A DNA stretch of 64,000 nucleotides from CALARM01 sp040217695 (GCA_040217695.1 JBEHWO010000003.1:1-64000), one strand, 5' to 3'; shown: positions 16,877 through 26,734, numbered from the stretch's first letter. The notes: generated by a model not told the origin, from the sequence alone. Numbers and translations: made by a program.

Positions 16877-18697
16877 TTATATAATTATTTCTCCTTCAAA
16901 TAGTTTTGTCACTTCGTCTATAGTAGGACCTTCAGCTTCTCTTTTTTTCGTTTTTTTTTCAGGAGAATTATTTTCTTCACCAAAAAGGCTTATTTCCTGA
17001 ACTTTTTTTTCTACTAATTTAGTTTTTAATAAAAATTGTTTCCCGAAGAATCTCTCCAGGGAATTTTCTATTTTATTTTTATTGTCTTCTATGCGATCTT
17101 TGTAAAAAGAATGAGTGAAAGACAGGGTTAATATATTACCCTTTAATTCGGATAATTCTCCCTGAATCATGGGCTGATAGAGAGGCACGTTCTCCCCTTT
17201 AAATCTGTAAAGGAAATCGTCCCATCGCTTTTTTATCATATGAAAATCTATATATTTCTCTGTTTTTTCTTCTATCACAGGGGGCTGTATATCAGGACTT
17301 TCTTCTTCCATCGCCGCTGCAAATATCTGTTCATCCAGAATGGGCGGGGAAGGGATTATTTCTTCTTCTACAGGTTCCTGTGGTTCTTCCGGAGGAATAA
17401 ATTCTCCATATTCCTCTGTAGCAGGCAGTTCTGCAGCAATGGGAAGGGGTACCGGTTTTTCTGTTATAATATTTTCTCTGTGTAACTCTTCTGCAGGGGA
17501 TTCATCCGGTTCACAGGGAACTTTTTTTGTACCTATAATTTCAGGCAGTCTTTTGATTTTTTCTTCCAGTTCTGTCAGCCTTTCTTCCAGAACATCGGGA
17601 GATCTGTCGGCGCTCCTGTGGCACATACGGAGAAATGTTATCTCTGTCTGTATATGCCACTGGCTGTCCCAGGTTAACTGATATTTTAAATCTGTAAGTA
17701 GTTTTAACATATTCATTATTCTCGGAACAGTTATATTTTTTGCCTGATTTTCCATTTCTTTTACAGAGGCAGGTATCCTGTCTACAAGTCTCTTCTGGGA
17801 AGGACATATTTTGATTACAAGGAGATCCCTGAAATATTTTATAAATTCTTTTATTACCTGATTTATATCCTTGCCTTCTTCTATTAATTTTCTGGTCAGT
17901 GTAAGAATGGTTCCTCCATCCTGTTTTATTACGCAGTCTGCAAGGTCCAGTAAAATCTTTTCACTTAAATTACCGAGAACTATTTCTGCATCGGATAGTT
18001 TTATATCTTTACCACAGAAAGATATGACCTGATCCAGCATACTCAGTGCATCACGAAGAGAACCTTCGGAACTTCCCGCTATTAAGTTCAAAACAGATTC
18101 TTCTATCTTTAACTGCTCTTTTTTTGAAATATCTTTCAGATGATTTACAGTGTCATTTATGGAGATTCTCCTGAAATCAAAACGCTGACAGCGGGATAAT
18201 ATGGTTGGTAAAAGTTTATGAGGTTCTGTCGTGGCAAGGACAAATATAACATGTTTCGGAGGTTCTTCAAGGGTTTTAAGAAGTGCATTGAAGGCTTCCT
18301 TTGTTAACATATGAACTTCATCTACTATATAGACTTTATATCTCCCTCTTGTAGGGGCATATTTAACCTTTTCCCTCAGTTCCCTTATTTCATTTATGCC
18401 TCTGTTTGAGGCTCCGTCTATTTCTATTACATCAAGGGCTGATCCGGCGGAAATTTGCATACATGTTTCACATCTGTTACATGGCTCAGGAGTAGGTCCT
18501 TTTTCGCAGTTAAGTGCTTTGGCGAGTATTCTGGCAGTACTGGTTTTCCCTGTACCTCTCGGACCGCAGAAAAGATAGGCATGAGTTATTCTCTCATGTT
18601 CAATGGCATTTTTGACTGTTTTTGTAACATGAATCTGACCTACTATTTCATCAAAGGTCTGAGAACGCCATTTACGATATAAAGAAAGAAAAGACAC
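16877..18697 (-). CDS. dnaX: DNA polymerase III subunit gamma/tau
   Basis: The 606-residue clamp-loader ATPase has Walker A FCGPRGTGKTSTARIL, a four-Cys zinc site (CEKGPTPEPCNRCETC), Walker B YIVDEVHML and the sensor/Arg region LPTILSRCQRFDFRRI. A Glu/Pro-rich linker leads to a C-terminal tau-like domain. The frame is open to a GTG at 18706, but a GTG at 18697 follows AGGTGG by 4 nt and yields the family start SFLSLYRKWRSQTFDEIVGQ, so it is preferred. Runs of A9 and A7 (16951-16959, 16942-16948) lie about 30 codons from the end. Confidence 0.96.
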   Translation of the reverse strand: MSFLSLYRKWRSQTFDEIVGQIHVTKTVKNAIEHERITHAYLFCGPRGTGKTSTARILAKALNCEKGPTPEPCNRCETCMQISAGSALDVIEIDGASNRGINEIRELREKVKYAPTRGRYKVYIVDEVHMLTKEAFNALLKTLEEPPKHVIFVLATTEPHKLLPTILSRCQRFDFRRISINDTVNHLKDISKKEQLKIEESVLNLIAGSSEGSLRDALSMLDQVISFCGKDIKLSDAEIVLGNLSEKILLDLADCVIKQDGGTILTLTRKLIEEGKDINQVIKEFIKYFRDLLVIKICPSQKRLVDRIPASVKEMENQAKNITVPRIMNMLKLLTDLKYQLTWDSQWHIQTEITFLRMCHRSADRSPDVLEERLTELEEKIKRLPEIIGTKKVPCEPDESPAEELHRENIITEKPVPLPIAAELPATEEYGEFIPPEEPQEPVEEEIIPSPPILDEQIFAAAMEEESPDIQPPVIEEKTEKYIDFHMIKKRWDDFLYRFKGENVPLYQPMIQGELSELKGNILTLSFTHSFYKDRIEDNKNKIENSLERFFGKQFLLKTKLVEKKVQEISLFGEENNSPEKKTKKREAEGPTIDEVTKLFEGEIII

Positions 18698-18837
18698 TTT
18701 TACCACCTGAATTTCTTTTTCTGAATTTCCCTGAATTAGAATTTATAGATTCGACTTAAAGATATAAAGTCCTTTATATTTTAACTATGAAGGATTTTCT
18801 CTTTATATAAAAGAATAAATTCTTATGGATAATTATC

Positions 18838-18974
18838 TTGATAATGTCACATTTAATAAAATAGCAATTGGCAATTAGCAGTTAGCTGTTAGCTTTCGAG
18901 TAATAATTAAAGCTAATCGCTAACAGCTGATAGCTAATAACTATTTTATCAAAGCAGGTAATATGACAATGTCA
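18838..18974. repeat. Palindromic element with TTGACAATGTCA ends, copy 1 (137 bp)
   Basis: The ends carry TTGATAATGTCA and ATGACAATGTCA, with the inner arms AATAAAATAG and CTATTTTATC. The centre holds facing heptamers: CAATTGG/CAATTAG/CAGTTAG/CTGTTAG and CTAATCG/CTAACAG/CTGATAG/CTAATAA. A 144-bp second copy is at 49811-49954, exactly one heptamer longer. It lies in the 386-bp gap between dnaX and the phosphomannomutase gene. Confidence 0.88.
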
Positions 18975-18980
18975 GGTTAT

Positions 18981-19071
18981 AATTTAAAGGTATAGGAATT
19001 TTCATTTTTAATGGTGTAAAATAAGGCTTTAGATGAAAATTAAGTAAAGGCAGTTTATCTGAATAATTTAA
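18981..19071 (+). repeat. Repeated leader element, copy 1
   Basis: The roughly 90-bp block runs from AATTTAAAGGTATAGGAA to CAGTTTATCTGAATAATTTA and ends immediately before the phosphomannomutase Shine-Dalgarno. Related copies precede the genes at 40228 and 42019, and a fourth is at 59386-59577. A 9-bp direct repeat (ATAATTTAA) bounds it. Confidence 0.85.
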
Positions 19072-19083
19072 GAGGTGATAGTA

Positions 19084-20451
19084 TTGAACGTAAATCCGTA
19101 TATTTTCAGAGAATATGATATCCGCGGAGTTGTCAGGGAAGATTTTACGAAGGATCTTATTATAAATCTCGGTAAAGCACTGGGGACTTTTTACAGTAAT
19201 CATGGTGTTACAGAAATAACCCTGGGGAGAGATTGCCGGTTGAGTTCTCCCTCTCTCCATGACTGGTTGCTTGCAGGACTTCTGACTTCAGGCATTAATG
19301 TTATAGATATAGGACTCTCTCATACCCCTCTCCTTTATTTTTCTCTTTTCCATCTTTCTGCAGGAGGAGGAGTGATGATCACCGGAAGTCACAACCCTCC
19401 CGATAATAACGGATTTAAAATATGCCTGGGAAAAAGTACCATTCATGGAAAAGAAATACAGCAATTGAGAAAGATAATGGAAGACGAATCTTTTGTTTCA
19501 GGAACAGGCTCTGTCAGAGAAATAGATCTTAAAGAAATTTATAAAAAAGAAGTTTTTTCCAGACTTAAAAGGGGTGGCAGAACTGTTAAGGTGGTTATAG
19601 ATGCTGGGAACGGCACAGGCGGACTTTTCGCACCTGATATATACAGAAAAATGGGTATGGAAGTAATAGAACTTTACTGTAATCCTGACGGACATTTCCC
19701 AAATCATCATCCTGACCCTACTGTGGAGGATTATATGAAAGATCTGACTGAAAGAGTCAGGGAAGAAGGGGCAGACCTTGGTATTGCCTTTGACGGAGAC
19801 GCAGACAGGATTGGCGTAATAAATGATACGGGGAAAATCATCTGGGGTGATCAGTTAATGATTCTTTTTTCCAGAGAAATTTTAAAGGAACATCCGGGGG
19901 CATCTTTTATTTCCGAAGTCAAATGCTCTCAGACCCTCTTTGATGACATAGAAGCTCATGGAGGCCGTGCCATCATGTGGAAAGTAGGCCATTCCCTTAT
20001 AAAAAAGAAACTTGCAGAAGAGAAAGCACTTCTGGCAGGGGAGATGAGCGGCCACATATTTTTTGCCCACAGATATTTCGGCTTTGACGATGCCGTATAT
20101 TCAGGGGGAAGGGTTCTGGAAATTCTCTCTGAAACAGATAAACCTCTCTCTGAATTACTTTCAGATATTCCGGCAACCGTAAATACTCCTGAAATAAGAT
20201 TTCCCTGTCCCGATGAGATAAAATTTGAAATTGTAAAAAAAGTGGTTACATATTTCAAGGAAAAACATAAAGTGGTGGATATAGACGGTGCAAGGGTAAT
20301 TTTCCCTGAAGGATGGGCCCTTGTGAGAGCTTCAAATACACAGCCTGTTATCGTTATGAGGTTTGAAGCTACTACTGGAGAAGAACTTACCCGAATAAGA
20401 AGATCTGTGGAAGAAATATTGGAAAAAATGATGAAAATTGTAAAATTATAA
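19084..20451 (+). CDS. Phosphomannomutase / phosphoglucomutase
   Basis: The product (455 residues from the chosen start) isomerises hexose 1- and 6-phosphates and probably feeds mannose-1-phosphate to ManC. It has YIFREYDIRG, the phosphoserine loop MITGSHNPPDNNGFKI, the metal loop FDGDADRIGVIN, the sugar-binding AGEMSGHIFFAHRYFGFDDA, and the C-terminal phosphate site VRASNTQPVIVMRFEA. The frame opens with a GTG at 19075, but that GTG is part of the Shine-Dalgarno AGAGGTG. The TTG at 19084, 6 nt on, gives NVNPYIFREYD and is preferred. Confidence 0.95.
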   Translation: MNVNPYIFREYDIRGVVREDFTKDLIINLGKALGTFYSNHGVTEITLGRDCRLSSPSLHDWLLAGLLTSGINVIDIGLSHTPLLYFSLFHLSAGGGVMITGSHNPPDNNGFKICLGKSTIHGKEIQQLRKIMEDESFVSGTGSVREIDLKEIYKKEVFSRLKRGGRTVKVVIDAGNGTGGLFAPDIYRKMGMEVIELYCNPDGHFPNHHPDPTVEDYMKDLTERVREEGADLGIAFDGDADRIGVINDTGKIIWGDQLMILFSREILKEHPGASFISEVKCSQTLFDDIEAHGGRAIMWKVGHSLIKKKLAEEKALLAGEMSGHIFFAHRYFGFDDAVYSGGRVLEILSETDKPLSELLSDIPATVNTPEIRFPCPDEIKFEIVKKVVTYFKEKHKVVDIDGARVIFPEGWALVRASNTQPVIVMRFEATTGEELTRIRRSVEEILEKMMKIVKL

Positions 20452-20465
20452 TAAAATTCCTGAAG

Positions 20466-20487
20466 AGGGCAGGCAGAGGCCTGCCCC
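20466..20487. terminator. Bidirectional terminator between convergent genes
   Basis: GGGCAGG and CCTGCCC form a GC-rich stem (about 10 bp with a bulge) between the convergent stops at 20451 and 20494. Confidence 0.8.
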
Positions 20488-20493
20488 TCATTA

Positions 20494-21549
20494 CTATTTC
20501 GTAGTAAGTTTTACGGCATTTGAATAGGGGCCATCAAACTCTTTACCCTTTTCATAGCCTCTCTCGAAAACAACATAATAATAGGTCTGGCCGGAAACAG
20601 CTGTGTTATCCGTAAAAGAATAATAGCCTTTCCCCGGCATACCGTAACTGTTTTCATAATTGAAAAATTTAATGTCTTCTTTTTTAGAACCGGAAAACTC
20701 CTTCGTTGAACGTGCTACTACATAAATACGCATCATTTCTTCATTGTTTTCTTTCCTGTTCCAGTGAAGTACGTTATTGGGGGTAGCCATTTCTTTGCCT
20801 GTGAGTATATTTTGCAACGGTTTCATCTGTTCCATTTTCTCCATATTCCCGGAAGGGTCGAAATACATGGAATTTTTATCAGACTCTTTCATAATGATTA
20901 TTACACCTGTTTTTGTCTCTCCTTCTCCCACTTCTGCCTTTACTCCCGATTCATTTTTCTGGGACATTTCATACTTTACCGCACTGGCAGTAAGGGTGAA
21001 TGTGCCGGGAGTGGTACGTACACTGAAATAGCCTTTCCCGTCAGCTTTTACGGAGAAATGTCTCTGTGAACCCATCATCTGAGCCATTATATCCTCGGGA
21101 GACATGTTTTGCATTGCTTCATAGTTGATTTTTTGCTCCATAGATGCATTAACACCTGCTTCCGCTACAGGTTTATTTCCTTCGTCCACTACCTGACCTT
21201 TTATATAACAGGTAGTTTTTTTCATTTCAATATTGATATTTTCCTTTACTTCTTCGGCACCTGTTGTAACTGTAAGTGCTTTTTCCATATAATACCCGTC
21301 TTTTTCCGCAGTAACAGTCCATGTACCTTCTCCGACACCCAGGGCGTAGTTACCGTTCGTTGCATCTGTCGCAAAGACAAACCCTCCCTGGCCTATTGCA
21401 TTTACCCTGACTTCAGTCAGAACAGAACCTTCGCAGGTGATGTTACCTGAAATGTAAGCCTTCTGAAATGTTCCGGGTAATTCCCTGGCTGAAACAGAAC
21501 AAAAAAGTATTAGAGATAGTGTAATTACTAAACATGTTAATAATTTCAT
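20494..21549 (-). CDS. Secreted protein with carboxypeptidase-regulatory-like domains
   Basis: The 351-residue protein begins with a signal peptide (MKLLTCLVITLSLILFCSVS). Two beta-sandwich repeats of the CarboxypepD_reg type follow (AYISGNITCEG...GNYALGVGEGTWTVTAEKDGY; CYIKGQVVDEGNKPVAEAGV...GYFSVRTTPGTFTLTASAVKY). A C-terminal fibronectin III-like module ends it (GYYSFTDNTAVSGQTYYYVV). It is probably an exported surface or periplasmic adhesion-type protein. The frame extends to 21588, but the ATG at 21549 follows GAAAGGAAG and starts the signal peptide. Its own promoter was not identified. Confidence 0.85.
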   Translation of the reverse strand: MKLLTCLVITLSLILFCSVSARELPGTFQKAYISGNITCEGSVLTEVRVNAIGQGGFVFATDATNGNYALGVGEGTWTVTAEKDGYYMEKALTVTTGAEEVKENINIEMKKTTCYIKGQVVDEGNKPVAEAGVNASMEQKINYEAMQNMSPEDIMAQMMGSQRHFSVKADGKGYFSVRTTPGTFTLTASAVKYEMSQKNESGVKAEVGEGETKTGVIIIMKESDKNSMYFDPSGNMEKMEQMKPLQNILTGKEMATPNNVLHWNRKENNEEMMRIYVVARSTKEFSGSKKEDIKFFNYENSYGMPGKGYYSFTDNTAVSGQTYYYVVFERGYEKGKEFDGPYSNAVKLTTK

Positions 21550-21631
21550 AATTTTACTTCCTTTCTTTAATAATATTACGGATAACATTATATAGTGTAT
21601 TTCATAACCTGTTAAAATTTACTTATGCTCT

Positions 21632-21655
21632 CGTGACGCGTAACGCGTGACGGGA
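21632..21655. repeat. Heptamer array with partial element-B left arm
   Basis: CGTGACGCGTAACGCGTGACGGG, preceded by TTTACTTATGCTCT, which matches part of an element-B arm. Confidence 0.85.
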
Positions 21656-21695
21656 AGAAAATCTAAAGTCAGCAGGTGTTCGTAATGCATGCTTC

Positions 21696-21737
21696 TTCAC
21701 GCATCACGCATCACGCATTACGCATTACGCATCACGA
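21696..21737. repeat. Heptamer array, CACGCAT/TACGCAT units
   Basis: Five to six units with period 7, CACGCAT x3 then TACGCAT x2 and CACGA. A related long array of the same trinucleotide type is at 2732-2829. Confidence 0.93.
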
Positions 21738-21839
21738 TGTTATTATTTATTGAGAGTTATGAAACTGACTATAATTACGGTATATATATAATATTTGCTT
21801 AACCGTATATTTTACCTTCTATCAGATGAAATATTAATT

Positions 21840-21940
21840 GACTGTAATAAAATAATTCTGGCAAATTATGTTTACTGTCCTCCCGTCACGCGTCACGCGT
21901 CACGCGTCACGATTCTAAATATGATATGGTTATTTTTTTA
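21840..21940. repeat. Element D-R1, copy 1, with heptamer core 21879-21912
   Basis: Left arm D (ACTGTAATAAAATAATTCTG, then GCAAATTATG), core CCTCCCG plus four TCACG-type units, right arm R1 (TAAATATGATATGGTTATTT). It lies in the 557-bp gap upstream of the PAS kinase. Other D-R1 copies are at 44366 and 49696. Confidence 0.85.
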
Positions 21941-22033
21941 GCGTAATGTTTACGCATCACTTATCATTCATAACCTGTCCCGATTATTTAAATACTATGT
22001 TTTTTCTGTTTTCCTTGTATGAACCGAAATTAT

Positions 22034-22062
22034 TTGCTCCGAGAAAAACACTGTGATATAAT
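22034..22062 (+). promoter_or_regulatory. Sigma-70-type promoter for the PAS hybrid kinase
   Basis: TTGCTC (22034-22039), 17 nt, perfect TATAAT (22057-22062), about 38 nt upstream of the ATG. Confidence 0.7.
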
Positions 22063-22106
22063 ATATTATATCTCCGGTAGCCCTGAAGTGATTGGAAGGG
22101 AAAAAT

Positions 22107-25100
22107 ATGGTATTACCTGTACCTATAAATTTTATAAATCTCCCCTTTGAAGAAATAGAGAGAGGGCTTGTCGATGCTCTCGGCCATATTGCCCTCATGG
22201 CCGGTGCCGTGAAGGCTTCTGTTTTTTTGTTCTCAGAAGATTTACAGACTGTAACAGGCAGTTATGAATGGTTTTACGGGGAAAATCACCCCTCTGTTTC
22301 TCCGAACAGTTCTACAGATTTCTTTTCCGGTTATTTGGAGAGATGGAAAAATTTTGAAACATTTTTTATATCATCACCCTCTGGCAGGAATAAATGGCCG
22401 GGAACGGATTCTATTGTTTTCGTCCCTCTGGTTTTCAGAGGAAAACTTTACGGTGCTATGGGCCTTTATAAAAAGGCTCATACGGAATGGCCTGATGACG
22501 CAGTTGAGCTACTGGAATTTATGGCACCTCTTGTAATTAATGTAATAGAGAGAAAGAAAACAGAAGAACATCTCAGAAAAGCCCGGGAAAAATACAAAAA
22601 TCTTTATCATTATGCCCATGTAGGACTATTTGAGACTTCTCTGGAAGAAGCAAAAATAATAGCCTGTAACAGGCTGTACTGTCAGATGGCAGGTTTTACT
22701 TCCGTAGAGGAAGCTATAAATCAGGATGTGCTTCAGTTTTATACAAATCCCGCCCATAGAGAAGAAATAAAGAAAATATTAATGGAAAAGGGATTTATAG
22801 AAAATTATGTAACTCAATTCAGAAACAGGATGACAGACAAAAAGTTCTGGGCAGAATTTTCCGCCATGGTTAACCGTGACAGAAATGTTATAGAAGGAAC
22901 CATTATTGATATAACAGCAAGAAAAGAAGCAGAAGATACTCTGGTATTTACACAGTTCGCCATGGATAATGCAAGGGATGCCGTATATCTGGTTGACTCG
23001 GAAAGTAAATTTGTATATGTAAATCATGCTGCCTGTAAATATCTCGGTTATTCAAGAGAAGAATTGCTGACTATGGGTATCAGTGATATAAGACCGGAAT
23101 ATACGGAACAGTGGTGGAAGTCTCACATGCAGGAAATAAAAGAAAAAAAATCTTTTATGTATGAAAGTATTAATAGAAGAAAAGATGGAACAGTTTTTCC
23201 TGTAGAAGTATCTGTAAATTATCTGGAATTTTGCGGCAGAGAATATAACTGCGCTTTTCTTCGTAATATTTCGGAAAGAAAAACAAGAGAAGGAGAAAGA
23301 AACAGACTTGTTTATATTCTTGAAGCTACCAGTGATCTTGTTTCAACTGCAACTCCTGACGGTAAAATAATTTATATGAACAGGGCAGGGCGGGAACTTT
23401 TAAACTGGACAGAGGATAAAAATTCTGACTTTGTAAAATATGCTCATCCTGACTGGGCTCTTGATATGGTTATGAATACCGGAGTCCATTCTGCAAGAAA
23501 AAATGGTGTCTGGCACGGGGAAACTGCTGTTTTAAACGGCGAAGGCAGGGAAATACCTGTGTCACAGGTTATTATAGCCCATAAAGCATCTGACGGCAGG
23601 GTGGAATATTTTTCTACTATTTTGAGAGATATCAGCAGAATAAAAAAGGGGGAAGAGAGTCTTGCCGCCGAAAAAGAACGTCTTTCTGTGACCCTTAAAA
23701 GTATAGGTGATGGTGTTATTGCCACTGATATTTCAGGAAGAATTACCATTATGAACGGTGTTGCAGAAAAACTTACAGGGTGGACTCTGGAAGAAGGAGA
23801 AGGAAAAAAACTTTCCGATGTTTTTCATATTGTCAATGAGATGACAGGAGAAGTATGTGATAATCCTGTTCAAAAGGTACTCCTCAGCGGAGATATTGTG
23901 GAACTGGCAAATCATACTATGCTCATATCCAGGGATGGAAGAAAAATGCTTATTGCCGATAGCGGTGCGCCGATAAAAGATAAAAACAATCAGGTTACAG
24001 GTGTTGTTCTTGTTTTTCGTGATATAACGGAAAGACAGAGAATAATGGAGAATCTTCAGAAGATTCAGAAGCTTGATTCTCTCGGACTTCTTGCAGGAGG
24101 TATAGCTCATGATTTTAATAATCTTCTCGGAGGCATTTTCGGTTATATCGAACTTGCCAGGGAGGCATGTAAAGATAATGAAGCATCTTTATTTCTTTCC
24201 TGTGCGTTTAAATTATATGACAGAGCAAAATCTCTTACCAGGCAGCTTCTTACCTTTGCAAAAGGCGGTTCTCCTCTTAAGAAAACAGATGATCTTACAT
24301 CAATTATAATGGATACTGTTAATTTTGCCCTTGCCGGTTCCAGTCTTAAATGTGTTTTTAATATAGATGAACATCTCTGGTTATGTGATTTTGATAGCAG
24401 TCAGATAAGGCAGGCTATTCATAATATAGTAATCAATGCAGTTCAGGCCATGCCGGACGGAGGAGACATATGTGTCAGTGCTGAAAATATTCAGTCTCTT
24501 CCTGCCATTCATATGTCTCACGGTAAAGGGAAATATGTGAAAATTTCCGTAATGGATAAAGGCACAGGCGTTCCCAGAGAATTACTCGGGAATATTTTTG
24601 ATCCATTTTTTACTACAAAACAAAAATGCACAGGTATTGGCCTTTCTATTGTATATTCCATAATCAGTAAACATGACGGATTTATTGACCTTGAGTCAGA
24701 AGAGGGGAAAGGCACTGTTGTTAATATTTATTTGCCTGTATCGAAAGATGGTATTAAAGAGGTCATTTCTGCCAGGACTGTGGCGGGACATGTAACATGC
24801 ACCGGTAAAGGTACTGTTCTTGTTATGGATGATGATGAAGATCTCAGGAAAATCCTGGAGAGAATATTAAAAAAAATAGGTTATTCAACTGTACTGACGG
24901 CAAATTCCAGGGAAGCCTTTTCTGCCTTTATTGAAGCAGAAAAAAGTGCCCCTTTCTCTACTGCTTTTCTTGATATGACCATACCCGGTGATATGGGCGG
25001 GAAAGAAGTGATAAAAAATTTTCTTATTGTAAGACCGGAACTTAAAGCAGTGGCTATAAGCGGTTATTCCGATGATCCGGTTATGGCGGAACCGAAAAAA

Positions 25101-25178
25101 TTCGGATTTGCGGCAGCTCTGAAAAAACCTTTTTTAAAAGATGAAATTTTAACCGTATTAAACGACCTTGATATTTGA
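22107..25178 (+). CDS. Hybrid sensor histidine kinase, GAF-PAS(x4)-HisKA-HATPase-REC
   Basis: The 1023-residue protein has an N-terminal GAF domain (about 15-160), then four PAS-type domains. Their starts are near YAHVGLFETSLEE, NARDAVYLVDSESKFVYVN, ATSDLVSTATPDGKIIYMN and SIGDGVIATDISGRITIMN. The H-box LLAGGIAHDFNNLLGG (His near 666) and the ATPase boxes VINAVQAMPDGG, VMDKGTGV and CTGIGLSIVYSII are intact. A C-terminal receiver (VLVMDDDED, FLDMTIPG) completes it. No membrane segment is seen, so it senses cytoplasmic signals. The TTG at 22092 overlaps the ribosome site; ATG 22107, 6 nt after GGAAGGG, is chosen. Confidence 0.94.
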   Translation: MVLPVPINFINLPFEEIERGLVDALGHIALMAGAVKASVFLFSEDLQTVTGSYEWFYGENHPSVSPNSSTDFFSGYLERWKNFETFFISSPSGRNKWPGTDSIVFVPLVFRGKLYGAMGLYKKAHTEWPDDAVELLEFMAPLVINVIERKKTEEHLRKAREKYKNLYHYAHVGLFETSLEEAKIIACNRLYCQMAGFTSVEEAINQDVLQFYTNPAHREEIKKILMEKGFIENYVTQFRNRMTDKKFWAEFSAMVNRDRNVIEGTIIDITARKEAEDTLVFTQFAMDNARDAVYLVDSESKFVYVNHAACKYLGYSREELLTMGISDIRPEYTEQWWKSHMQEIKEKKSFMYESINRRKDGTVFPVEVSVNYLEFCGREYNCAFLRNISERKTREGERNRLVYILEATSDLVSTATPDGKIIYMNRAGRELLNWTEDKNSDFVKYAHPDWALDMVMNTGVHSARKNGVWHGETAVLNGEGREIPVSQVIIAHKASDGRVEYFSTILRDISRIKKGEESLAAEKERLSVTLKSIGDGVIATDISGRITIMNGVAEKLTGWTLEEGEGKKLSDVFHIVNEMTGEVCDNPVQKVLLSGDIVELANHTMLISRDGRKMLIADSGAPIKDKNNQVTGVVLVFRDITERQRIMENLQKIQKLDSLGLLAGGIAHDFNNLLGGIFGYIELAREACKDNEASLFLSCAFKLYDRAKSLTRQLLTFAKGGSPLKKTDDLTSIIMDTVNFALAGSSLKCVFNIDEHLWLCDFDSSQIRQAIHNIVINAVQAMPDGGDICVSAENIQSLPAIHMSHGKGKYVKISVMDKGTGVPRELLGNIFDPFFTTKQKCTGIGLSIVYSIISKHDGFIDLESEEGKGTVVNIYLPVSKDGIKEVISARTVAGHVTCTGKGTVLVMDDDEDLRKILERILKKIGYSTVLTANSREAFSAFIEAEKSAPFSTAFLDMTIPGDMGGKEVIKNFLIVRPELKAVAISGYSDDPVMAEPKKFGFAAALKKPFLKDEILTVLNDLDI

Positions 25179-25233
25179 GATTTTAATGAAAAGACTTCAG
25201 AATTCTTCATATGTATTGCCCCTGTTACCTGCA

Positions 25234-25430
25234 GTGTCTGCAGCGGTAAATACGATACCGGATAATCTGTGATTCTGTCTTTTCCTGTCACCCGTCACGA
25301 TTATAGCCATTTATGAATTATTTTATATGAGAATCGTAACGCGTAACGCGTCACGATATAGACGTAAATATGATTGGGTTATTTCTTGACAACCCCTAAG
25401 CTTATAGATATGGCAGCAGTAACACATTAT
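25234..25430. repeat. Composite heptamer element: arm A, two cores, R2-like and R1-like arms
   Basis: Arm A (GCGGTAAATACGATACCGGA) leads to a core at 25284-25301 (TCACCCG TCACGA). An R2-like segment and a second core at 25333-25356 (GTAACGCGTAACGCGTCACG) follow, then an R1-like arm ending TTGACAACCCCTAAG. It lies between the PAS kinase and glycosyltransferase stops, which converge. Confidence 0.75.
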
Positions 25431-25444
25431 ACCGCATAGGACTG

Positions 25445-26665
25445 TTATTGCCTGTCGGCACTGCTGTAAGTCTCTATGAGAGAATCTTTCATTTTTATGA
25501 ATAGATTGCACTCGGAATTAAGTCTGTTCCGTACCTCATCAGGGCTGATTTCTCTGTCCTCTATTAAAGAAGAAATACGTAAGAAAAACATCGGTACCAT
25601 AGATTTCATTACCTCTTCACCATGGATAGATACATAAGAAGCATATTCAAAAATAACCTCTGTCCATAAATCTGCCGAGAATGAAGACTCTTTCCCCTGA
25701 GAAGCCTCTTCAACCCTGTTAAACGTATCTTTCGAGAGAATTTTTTTTATGGAGCTTCTGTATTCGTGAAATAATTTTTCCCCTTCTGCCTTAATTTCAA
25801 CTCTGTTCAGAGATACAGGTGACGGAGAAATTTTATAATGATATCCGAAATCAGTAAGATATTTCTCTTCTTCACTGTTAGCCCAGACTTCTCTGTATAT
25901 CTTCATTAAATGAAATAGTGTCTCCGAGGTTTTTATAAATTTATGTCTCATATCCTGGATTGTATCAAATTTATCTATATATTTATTACCGAGAAAGACC
26001 TGGCCTGTTTCAAAACCTTCTCCTGCAGCAGCAGTTGCCACCCATGTATCTATATCCATATTCCAAAGGTCTTTTTCCAGAAAACTCCTTACCAGATCTA
26101 CAGACATGGCATAATCTCCTGCACCGGGGAAACGAATATCTGTACAGAAAAGAGATCTTATAAGAGGATAAACAAGATTATTGTTTATTACTCCGTCATT
26201 ATGATGAATTACATAGACAGGGGAGATATAATCATATTCTCCTTTGATTACAGGAGTGAGAAGGCCTTCTATCCATTCAGGATTAATGCTCCGGAGATCT
26301 CCTCTTAATATCATGCATGCAGAAGCATTTAACATGTCTGAAGCATAAAATAGCCCTTTCAGAAAATTACCTCTTTCCATATTCTGATCCATAATGAGTC
26401 TGTGAACAGGTATGAATGATGTATAAATAAAATTCAATTCCCTGTCTTCATATAAGTCAAGATTGCTGAATACTCCGTCATCTTTCCCTCCCGCTTTGAT
26501 TATCAGAGCTTTCTGGTCAGGAAAATATTTAGCCAGACCGAAACTTACTGCTTTAAGTACTCTGGCAACAGACGTATCTTCATGAAGATCCGTTATGCCG
26601 ACTATAATATCAGCCTCTCTTATAATTTCCAGTTTAATCATAATATCTCTGGATAGAATATTCAT
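25445..26665 (-). CDS. GT-A glycosyltransferase-like protein with altered motifs
   Basis: The 406-residue protein follows the layout of a GT2/GT81-type family: an N-terminal nucleotide-binding fold (ADIIVGI, VSFGLAKYFPDQKALI), then RSINPEWIEGLL and NNNLVYPLIRSLFCTDIRFP. GAGDYAMSVDLVRSFLEKDLW with MDIDTWVATAAAGEGF and a helical C-terminus follow. In relatives I recall, the first loop reads like PSYNNA and the DxD motif like DADLRSI; here they are TDLHED and RGDLRSI, so catalysis may be altered. The ATG at 26665 has AAAGGAGG 6 nt upstream; the longer frame to 26707 is not supported. Confidence 0.7.
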   Translation of the reverse strand: MNILSRDIMIKLEIIREADIIVGITDLHEDTSVARVLKAVSFGLAKYFPDQKALIIKAGGKDDGVFSNLDLYEDRELNFIYTSFIPVHRLIMDQNMERGNFLKGLFYASDMLNASACMILRGDLRSINPEWIEGLLTPVIKGEYDYISPVYVIHHNDGVINNNLVYPLIRSLFCTDIRFPGAGDYAMSVDLVRSFLEKDLWNMDIDTWVATAAAGEGFETGQVFLGNKYIDKFDTIQDMRHKFIKTSETLFHLMKIYREVWANSEEEKYLTDFGYHYKISPSPVSLNRVEIKAEGEKLFHEYRSSIKKILSKDTFNRVEEASQGKESSFSADLWTEVIFEYASYVSIHGEEVMKSMVPMFFLRISSLIEDREISPDEVRNRLNSECNLFIKMKDSLIETYSSADRQ

Positions 26666-26734
26666 AATCAGCCTCCTTTGAATAAATCGTAATCGACACA
26701 CATGCATTATGTGATGTGAATCTCAGTGCTGCCA

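Noticed and set aside
16942..16959. A7/A9 runs in dnaX as a programmed slippage site
   Set aside because: They lie about 30 codons from the natural stop, so slippage would alter only the extreme C-terminus and would not make a gamma-like product.
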